Source: an uncultured bacterium (GTDB taxonomy: Bacteria; Cyanobacteriota; Vampirovibrionia; Gastranaerophilales; Gastranaerophilaceae). From it: a DNA stretch of 6,351 bases. The position numbers were made by a program, and so were the translations under genes. How positions within the stretch are numbered: the first letter of the stretch is position 1; the number at the start of each line of letters is the position of its first letter. The stretch lies in NCBI GenBank assembly GCA_948742005.1, contig CAPYQR010000097.1, forward strand, positions 1 through 6,351. Reading direction: 5' to 3'. Positions 1 to 4,371 of the stretch are shown piece after piece. Under the pieces are notes generated by a model that was not told where the DNA came from, ran no database searches, and saw only the letters and a list, made by a program, of their open reading frames with translations.

Positions 1-1
1 C

Positions 2-427
2 CCCTCAACCGCTAATTTGCAATATGCAGTTAATCAAACATTCAGAAGCTATTTAATGACAAATTTTAATACAATTGATATGGATGGTGACGGGCAAATT
101 TCAACACAGGATTTGTCAGGTCATGTATCAAGATTAAAAACGCAAGGTATGACTTACAATGAGCTTTCCCAGCTTTGTGCAAACGGCGGTAGTTCAATGT
201 CATCTTTATTAGATACTGTTTTATCTAATTTTAATGAAATTGATGCCAACCATGACGGCAGAATAACCCAGGGGGAAATAAACGCTTATCGAATTAATAA
301 AGAAATCAAAGACGTTAAAGAAAAATATCCAAAAATAGACCCGTCCAGAATGTCACTGTATACAGAAACAAATGTTGATACAACAAAAACATCACCAACA
401 GATAAAGAAAATAAAGTCTTCGGATAA
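2..427 (+). CDS. EF-hand calcium-binding protein, 5'-truncated
   Basis: The frame is open from the first complete codon to a TAA at 425-427, so the gene starts before the window. The TTG at 17 and the first in-phase residues are not a convincing start. 141 residues are visible. Two EF-hand loops fit the 12-residue calcium pattern: DMDGDGQISTQD (visible residues 26-37, bases 77-112) and DANHDGRITQGE (81-92, bases 242-277). Both carry ligands at 1, 3, 5 and 12 and a Gly at position 6. Loop 1 ends in Asp instead of the commoner Glu. Each loop is preceded by a helix ending in F-N-x-I-D, as in paired EF-hands, with about 43 residues between loops. The last 40 or so residues are charged, polar and probably disordered. 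Calcium binding is well supported. The partner, the location and any N-terminal signal peptide or catalytic domain cannot be seen. The gene ends in a shared terminator facing the next gene. Confidence 0.85.
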   Translation, partial: PSTANLQYAVNQTFRSYLMTNFNTIDMDGDGQISTQDLSGHVSRLKTQGMTYNELSQLCANGGSSMSSLLDTVLSNFNEIDANHDGRITQGEINAYRINKEIKDVKEKYPKIDPSRMSLYTETNVDTTKTSPTDKENKVFG

Positions 428-444
428 AATTAAAAACAAAAATA

Positions 445-477
445 AAAGCCAAAGTTTGAAGCTTTGGCTTTATTATT
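445..477. terminator. Bidirectional intrinsic terminator between convergent genes
   Basis: A perfect 10-base-pair stem pairs AAAGCCAAAG (445-454) with CTTTGGCTTT (462-471). The loop is 7 bases and can be tightened to 3 by a G-T and a T-A pair. On the plus strand the stem runs into TTTATTATT, which ends the EF-hand gene. On the minus strand the tail is longer and more T-rich (complement of 428-447), which ends the coiled-coil gene whose stop lies at 524-526. One hairpin appears to serve both genes. Confidence 0.85.
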
Positions 478-523
478 ACGAGGATAAAATGTGTTCTTAA
501 CTTAATTTTTTTGTTTTTAATTA

Positions 524-1033
524 TTATGATAATTTGATTGTTGTTTTTTGAATTTCGTTGCTTATAGCATCTGTAAGTGCTTGGATTTCTTGTGCAACTG
601 ATTCCATTTCGGCTTCGATGCTTACTTTGTCTTCATCGTATTGAGTTTCGATGTCGTTTGATTCTTCTTCAATCATCGCAAGTTCGTTTTCATAGAACGA
701 TTTTGTGCTGTTGACATTATCAGTATAATCAAGTTGTGCATCTTCTAAATCTCTTTGAAGATCTGCAATTTCAAGTGAATTATCGACACCATCTTGTTTT
801 TGATCAGTTTGTAAAACTGAAATTTGGCTTCTGATACTATCTCTTTCTGCGTTGTACGCTGTTTTGAAATCCCTAAGTTCTGCGCTTTGAGCGTTTTTAA
901 CTACGCATTGTTCATAATGCTTCTCCCTGCATAATTGTCTTTTTTCTCTTGCAATCTGCAAGTCCTGCATTTGAAGGTCTGCGTGGGTTCTCGTTAATTC
1001 TTTTTTCCTAAGTGTAAGAACGACCCATCCCAT
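524..1033 (-). CDS. Hypothetical coiled-coil protein, MGWVVLTLRK-type start
   Basis: This is a 169-residue protein of unknown function. Residues 1-55 are basic and rich in Lys, Arg, His and Gln, with two cysteines (Cys35 and Cys43). Residues 56-165 are strongly acidic and heptad-like (ISVLQTDQ, LEIADLQRDLEDAQL, IEAEMESVAQEIQALTDAI), predicting a long alpha-helical coiled coil. I see no signal peptide, membrane segment or enzymatic motif. The start is ATG at 1033-1031 with AGAGGA 9 bases upstream, the best ribosome binding site in the window. Sampled G+C is about 32-42%, above the genes to its right, which may reflect selected codons in a well-expressed gene. From memory, proteins with nearly this N-terminus recur in Gastranaerophilales genomes; I could not verify that here. 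The sharp charge split suggests self-assembly or a scaffold role, which is inference. It converges on the EF-hand gene. Confidence 0.8.
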   Translation of the reverse strand: MGWVVLTLRKKELTRTHADLQMQDLQIAREKRQLCREKHYEQCVVKNAQSAELRDFKTAYNAERDSIRSQISVLQTDQKQDGVDNSLEIADLQRDLEDAQLDYTDNVNSTKSFYENELAMIEEESNDIETQYDEDKVSIEAEMESVAQEIQALTDAISNEIQKTTIKLS

Positions 1034-1213
1034 GATTTTTTATCCTCTATATTCTGTTTCTCGTGTGTGTTTGTTTCTCTCTTTTTTAAAATTTATCTCT
1101 CTACAATTAAATAAAGTTTTTTTATCTAAATTTATTGCCTTTTTTAAATAAAAAGTATATAAATTTCGTTACAAAACTTTACATAACACAAAATAAAATT
1201 CTGAAATTACCCG
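1034..1213 (-). promoter_or_regulatory. Leader and candidate promoter of the coiled-coil gene
   Basis: This 180-base gap lies between the ispE stop and the coiled-coil start. On the minus strand a TATACT (1159-1154) matches the -10 consensus at 5 of 6 positions. The best -35 is a weak TGTAAA (1183-1178) at 18 bases. A start about 7 bases downstream would give a leader of roughly 110 bases. The last 50 or so bases before the Shine-Dalgarno are almost all purine with A/C stretches (GAGAGAAACAAACACACACG) and look unstructured. I find no convincing hairpin terminator after ispE, so read-through from the rsmA-ispE operon is the alternative source of transcript. Confidence 0.35.
1043..1048 (-). promoter_or_regulatory. 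Strong ribosome binding site of the coiled-coil gene
   Basis: AGAGGA on the minus strand, 9 bases before the ATG at 1033, is a good match to the anti-Shine-Dalgarno. It stands out because rsmA, gshA and the histidine kinase gene have no such element, and ispE has only a short GAG. Confidence 0.75.
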
Positions 1214-2002
1214 CTAAGCTTCACAAACACCGTGTTCGACAGAATTTAGGTCATTTATAATTAAATATTTATCTTCATCCAATTTAAAATCAATATTTTT
1301 ATCTCTTAAAAAATATGCAGGACCTGATCCTGACATTTGAAGACCCAGGGAATTTAAATATCTTAATTCTTCATACTTTGGCAAAAGTGCAAATTCAAGG
1401 TCATTTCTCATATCCGATTCTTTTTCAAGATTATCAAAAGCAGCGTATGCTTCACGCGAAGAAATTTTTAGATTTTTCGGCTTTACAAGAGATAATTTAA
1501 AATCATAAAAAGGCATAGAAACCATTTTTTCACCTCTGCCCGTACAGAGTTTTGTTCCGCCTGCAAGACAGAAATTTAAATCAGAACCCAATAAAAGCGC
1601 CATTTTGTGAAGTTCATCAACAGTAAAGGAGTTGTTGAATAATTTATTTAAACCATACAATACCCCAGCACCATCCGTTGAACCTCCTGCAAGCCCTGCG
1701 CAGACAGGAATATTTTTTTCAATATTAATTTCAAGCTGAACTTTTTTATTTATTTTTTCTAAAAATAATTTTGCCGCTTTATAGCAGATATTTTCCTCGT
1801 TATAAGGAATTTCTTTATTGTTTCCCGTTAAAATAATTGAATCGCCTGTTGAGATTTTAAGTGTTAAATAATCAAAAAGATTTATTGTCTGCATTATAGA
1901 TTTAATTGGGTGAAAACCGGTTTTTTCGTCTTTTTTAAAAATTCTTAAATCAAGATTAATTTTTGCGGGGCATTTAATTTTTATTATTTTTTTGTTTATC
2001 AT
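1214..2002 (-). CDS. ispE: 4-diphosphocytidyl-2-C-methyl-D-erythritol kinase
   Basis: IspE phosphorylates CDP-methylerythritol with ATP at the 2-hydroxyl, the fourth step of the cytosolic MEP pathway to isoprenoid precursors. The 262-residue protein has the GHMP-kinase layout. PAKINLDLRI (12-21) holds the substrate-side Lys14, followed by the conserved His31 in GFHPIKS. The glycine-rich ATP loop PVCAGLAGGSTDGAG is at 99-113, LLGSDLNF (137-144) holds the catalytic Asp141, NDLE is at 200-203, and MSGSGPAYF (223-231) is the C-terminal glycine motif. It is about 20 residues shorter than the E. coli enzyme (283) without losing a motif. The ATG at 2002-2000 lies 12 bases after the rsmA stop, with only a weak GAG as ribosome binding site, so the two genes are probably co-transcribed and perhaps translationally coupled. 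The stop is TAG. Identification is firm. Confidence 0.96.
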   Translation of the reverse strand: MINKKIIKIKCPAKINLDLRIFKKDEKTGFHPIKSIMQTINLFDYLTLKISTGDSIILTGNNKEIPYNEENICYKAAKLFLEKINKKVQLEINIEKNIPVCAGLAGGSTDGAGVLYGLNKLFNNSFTVDELHKMALLLGSDLNFCLAGGTKLCTGRGEKMVSMPFYDFKLSLVKPKNLKISSREAYAAFDNLEKESDMRNDLEFALLPKYEELRYLNSLGLQMSGSGPAYFLRDKNIDFKLDEDKYLIINDLNSVEHGVCEA

Positions 2003-2014
2003 TTTTGCTCGTTT

Positions 2015-2854
2015 CTAATTAAATTCCTCAAGTGCAAGTGCGATTTTTTGCATTTGAAATATCGATAATTTTTCTCCGCGTTCGTTTTTGTCAACTCCTG
2101 CTTTTTCAAGTGCTGATTCTACGTTAATAAAACCTGAATTTTGCAGAGAATTTTTAATATTTTTTCTTCTTGATGTAAAAATTGCCTTAATTACTCGCTT
2201 TAAGTGTTTTGTAATTTCACATTTCGATTTATCGTTGATTTTAAATTTAACAATAGCACTGTCAACTTTCGGGCTTGGTAAAAAGGCGGTTTTTGGAACT
2301 TTTTTAATTATTTCAACATCACAGAACATTGAAGATAAAATTGACAATTGTCCGAATTCTTTGTTAGGCGAAGATTCATTTGCAATTATTCTGCGAGCTA
2401 CTTCGTATTGAACCATTAAAATAATTTCAGAAATTCTTTTTCTGTTTTTGTGTTCCAATTCATCAATCTCACCCAATAAATGAACCAGAATCGGGCTTGT
2501 GATATAGTATGGGATGTTTGCTATAATTTTTATTTTTTCTTTTGTAAAAGGCAAATTGTCAATATTAAATTTTAAAATATCACCTTTAATAAGTTCAAAA
2601 TTATCAAAAGAAGAGAGATTTTTTTCTAAAACCTTTACCGCATCTTCATCTAATTCAACCGCGGTAACTTTTTTAGCAGTTCTTACAAGTCGTTCCGTAA
2701 CAAAACCAAGTCCGGGGCCAATTTCTAAAATTTCATCTTCATTGTTTGCAAAACCAGCAATAAAATCTACAATTTCAGATGAAACCAAAAAATTTTGCCC
2801 CAGATTTTTTTTTGCTTTGAATTTTTTTGCCCTTAAAGTGTAATTTAAATTCAT
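2015..2854 (-). CDS. rsmA: 16S rRNA A1518/A1519 N6,N6-dimethyltransferase
   Basis: RsmA (KsgA) uses S-adenosylmethionine to dimethylate the two adjacent adenines in the helix 45 loop of 16S rRNA during late 30S assembly. The protein is 279 residues, about the family length (273 in E. coli). The signature KKNLGQNFL is at 15-23, and SAM motif I, LEIGPGLG, is at 43-50. The acidic ribose-binding Glu67 is in VELD, with GD at 91-92. The catalytic NIPYYITSPIL (113-123) is the N-I/L-P-Y motif of adenine-N6 methylases. FLPSPKVDSAIVKF (191-204) and FTSRRKNIKNSL mark the C-terminal rRNA-binding domain. No other Met lies near the N-terminus, and an in-frame TAA at 2866-2864 rules out a longer form. There is no Shine-Dalgarno, and the promoter abuts the start. 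It is first in an operon with ispE, and gshA is divergent. Confidence 0.97.
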   Translation of the reverse strand: MNLNYTLRAKKFKAKKNLGQNFLVSSEIVDFIAGFANNEDEILEIGPGLGFVTERLVRTAKKVTAVELDEDAVKVLEKNLSSFDNFELIKGDILKFNIDNLPFTKEKIKIIANIPYYITSPILVHLLGEIDELEHKNRKRISEIILMVQYEVARRIIANESSPNKEFGQLSILSSMFCDVEIIKKVPKTAFLPSPKVDSAIVKFKINDKSKCEITKHLKRVIKAIFTSRRKNIKNSLQNSGFINVESALEKAGVDKNERGEKLSIFQMQKIALALEEFN

Positions 2855-2862
2855 AAAATAAT

Positions 2863-2891
2863 ATTATAACAAAAATAGTGCGCAAGGCTAA
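2863..2891 (-). promoter_or_regulatory. rsmA-ispE promoter with extended -10, likely leaderless
   Basis: On the minus strand TGTTATAAT (2871-2863) is a perfect -10 TATAAT with the extended TGn. The hexamer at 17 bases spacing, TTAGCC (2891-2886), matches TTGACA at only 3 of 6 positions, which is common for extended -10 promoters. Only 8 bases separate the -10 from the rsmA ATG, so transcription should begin within about 0-3 bases of the start codon. Confidence 0.65.
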
Positions 2892-2892
2892 C

Positions 2893-2919
2893 TTTACACA
2901 AAAATATTTATGATATTAT
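2893..2919 (+). promoter_or_regulatory. gshA promoter with extended -10, likely leaderless
   Basis: TGATATTAT (2911-2919) is an extended -10 with TATTAT (5 of 6). TTTACA (2893-2898, 5 of 6 to TTGACA) is a good -35, although the 15-base spacing is short. Six T's separate the -10 from the ATG at 2926, so the expected first transcribed base falls at or very near the A of the start codon. No ribosome binding site fits in the 12 bases between the in-frame TGA (2911-2913) and the ATG. Confidence 0.6.
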
Positions 2920-2925
2920 TTTTTT

Positions 2926-4308
2926 ATGAGTAAAACGGTTCAAAAAAGCAATGAAAAAATTACTTTCAAAGAAATAAATATCCAAAAAACGGATTCAAAG
3001 CTTGAAATTAAAGATATTAAAAAATTTTATACAAATTATAAATCAAGAAATTTAATCGGACTGGAATACGAAAGAATAAGTTTAAACAAAAAAACCCTTG
3101 ATTGTGCAAGTTATAAATCTGTAGCAAAAATCATTGAAACATTTGCTAAAAACAATAATTGGGAATTAATTTATGATGACAAGACTTTAATCGGTGCAAA
3201 AGCACAAGATAACACATCTGTTTCTCTTGAACCGGGGTGTCAGCTTGAAATTAGTCTTTCGCCGAAAAAAAATATAATTGATATCGACCTTTCTTTAAAT
3301 AAAATTATTTCATCGCTTGATAAAATCGCCGATTCTTACGATGTTTTGTTTTTAGGTTATGGAATTAACCCGAAAAACAGAGTTGAAGATATTCCTCTTT
3401 TGAATAAAAAACGATACTTGATTATGGATAATTATCTGCCAAATCAAAAAAGCGGAAATCTTGCAAGGTTTATGATGAGAAAAACTGCAGGAATTCAGAT
3501 TAATGTTGATTATAAAGACGAAGTAGATGCTTATTATAAATTAAGATTTTTTAATTTAATAATGCCGTATTTAGAAGCACTCTGCTCAAACAGTCCGTTT
3601 GAAAATAATATTTTATATGACAAAAAATCCCTGCGCGCCAATGTCTGGCGTTTTGTAGGCAGTGACAGATGCGGGTTTTTTTATAAAAACATTTTTAAAA
3701 ATAATTTTTTAAATTTAAGTAATTTTAATCTGTTTGAAAAATATATTAAAGAAATTTTAAATGTTCCTTTAATATATTTTGAGCGCGGTTCTAAAAATAT
3801 CGTAATTAACGGCAAATTTACTTTTAAGGAATTTTTAAATATAAATCATAATGATTCAAACATGCACTATCGGCCAAAATATGAAGATTATATTCTTCAT
3901 CAAAGTCTTTGCTTTCCTGATGTCAGATTGAAAAATTATATTGAAATCAGAAACCATGACAGCGCACAACCCAAAATCGCACTTGCACTTTGTGCTTTTT
4001 ATAAGGGTTTAGGGTGTGAAGATTTTAAAAAATTAAATGAAAAATTTAGTTTTTTAAAAATTGATGAAATTGAAAAAAACAACCTTAATTCTATTAATTA
4101 TGGTTTAAATTACAAAATTTCAAAAATTCATTGCGCTGAAATTTTAGAAGAATTGTTTAATATCTCTAAAAACAACTTATCTTCTTTTGATAAATTATAT
4201 TTAGAGCCATTGATTGAAATGATTAAAATGCGAAAAACATCGGCTGATTGGATAATTGAGCGAAACATTAAAGATTCAAGCGAATTGGTTGATTTTATGA
4301 TAAATTAA
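2926..4308 (+). CDS. gshA: Glutamate-cysteine ligase, GCS2 (plant/EgtA-like) family
   Basis: The product probably joins L-glutamate (gamma-carboxyl) and L-cysteine with ATP to give gamma-glutamylcysteine, the first step to glutathione, in the cytosol. Motifs of the 460-residue protein are, in order: IGLEYER (44-50, metal/ATP-binding glutamates 47 and 49), SLEPGCQLEIS (100-110), MMRKTAGIQINVDY (183-196), ANVWRF..SDRCG (238-250), and PDVRLKNYIEIRNHDS (331-346, Arg334, Glu340, Arg342). This is the plant/alphaproteobacterial/actinobacterial GCS2 fold, not the E. coli GshA type. Cys105 stands where relatives usually have the second Gly of EPGGQ. The first 30 or so residues are a Lys-rich extension without a signal. 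A glutathione synthetase (gshB) is not in the window, so the end product could be gamma-glutamylcysteine itself or, if the specificity differs, another gamma-glutamyl compound; EgtA is the main alternative. The ATG is fixed by an in-frame TGA 13 bases upstream. The kinase gene follows after 63 bases with no terminator. Confidence 0.83.
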   Translation: MSKTVQKSNEKITFKEINIQKTDSKLEIKDIKKFYTNYKSRNLIGLEYERISLNKKTLDCASYKSVAKIIETFAKNNNWELIYDDKTLIGAKAQDNTSVSLEPGCQLEISLSPKKNIIDIDLSLNKIISSLDKIADSYDVLFLGYGINPKNRVEDIPLLNKKRYLIMDNYLPNQKSGNLARFMMRKTAGIQINVDYKDEVDAYYKLRFFNLIMPYLEALCSNSPFENNILYDKKSLRANVWRFVGSDRCGFFYKNIFKNNFLNLSNFNLFEKYIKEILNVPLIYFERGSKNIVINGKFTFKEFLNINHNDSNMHYRPKYEDYILHQSLCFPDVRLKNYIEIRNHDSAQPKIALALCAFYKGLGCEDFKKLNEKFSFLKIDEIEKNNLNSINYGLNYKISKIHCAEILEELFNISKNNLSSFDKLYLEPLIEMIKMRKTSADWIIERNIKDSSELVDFMIN

Positions 4309-4371
4309 AATAAGAAATATTAAAATTTAATACAAAATTGCAAAAAATAAGATGTGTATTATAGTTTTAAT
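4309..4371 (+). promoter_or_regulatory. Short spacer with candidate kinase-gene promoter
   Basis: This AT-only-like spacer has no G+C stem that could terminate gshA transcription, so co-transcription with the kinase gene is possible. TATTAT (4357-4362) lies 9 bases before the kinase ATG and is preceded by TGTG, but no -35 is recognisable at a normal distance. If used, it would give a leader of about 2-3 bases. A 15-base palindrome (4319-4333, TATTAAA-A-TTTAATA) is also present; its arms are pure A/T. Confidence 0.3.

Noticed and set aside
480..500. GAGGATAAAATG followed by a two-codon frame after the ATG (Cys, Ser, stop) on the plus strand, just after the terminator
   Set aside because: A three-residue frame with a chance Shine-Dalgarno; it lies downstream of a strong terminator with no promoter.
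422..1047. GGATAAAA present at 422, at 482 and inverted at 1045-1038, flanking the coiled-coil gene
   Set aside because: Copies are only 8-10 bases. One includes a stop codon and one is a ribosome binding site, so coincidence in AT-rich DNA is the simpler reading.
1176..1193. ACTTTACATAACACAAAA resembles ACTTTACACAAAA at 2891-2903
   Set aside because: The exact shared core is only 8 bases, and no -10 sits at a proper distance downstream of the first copy on the plus strand.
1315..1500. Plus-strand 61-codon open frame inside ispE
   Set aside because: Antisense to a well-identified gene, with no ribosome binding site and no recognisable domain.
2088..2843. Two plus-strand open frames of 107 and 109 codons opposite rsmA
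   Set aside because: Both are mirror frames of the rsmA coding sequence; their hydrophobic, Phe/Ser-rich translations come from antisense reading of AT-rich codons.
4319..4333. Perfect A/T palindrome TATTAAA-A-TTTAATA between gshA and the kinase gene
   Set aside because: All A/T arms with a one-base centre do not make a terminator. As an operator it is unsupported, since such palindromes are frequent at this composition.
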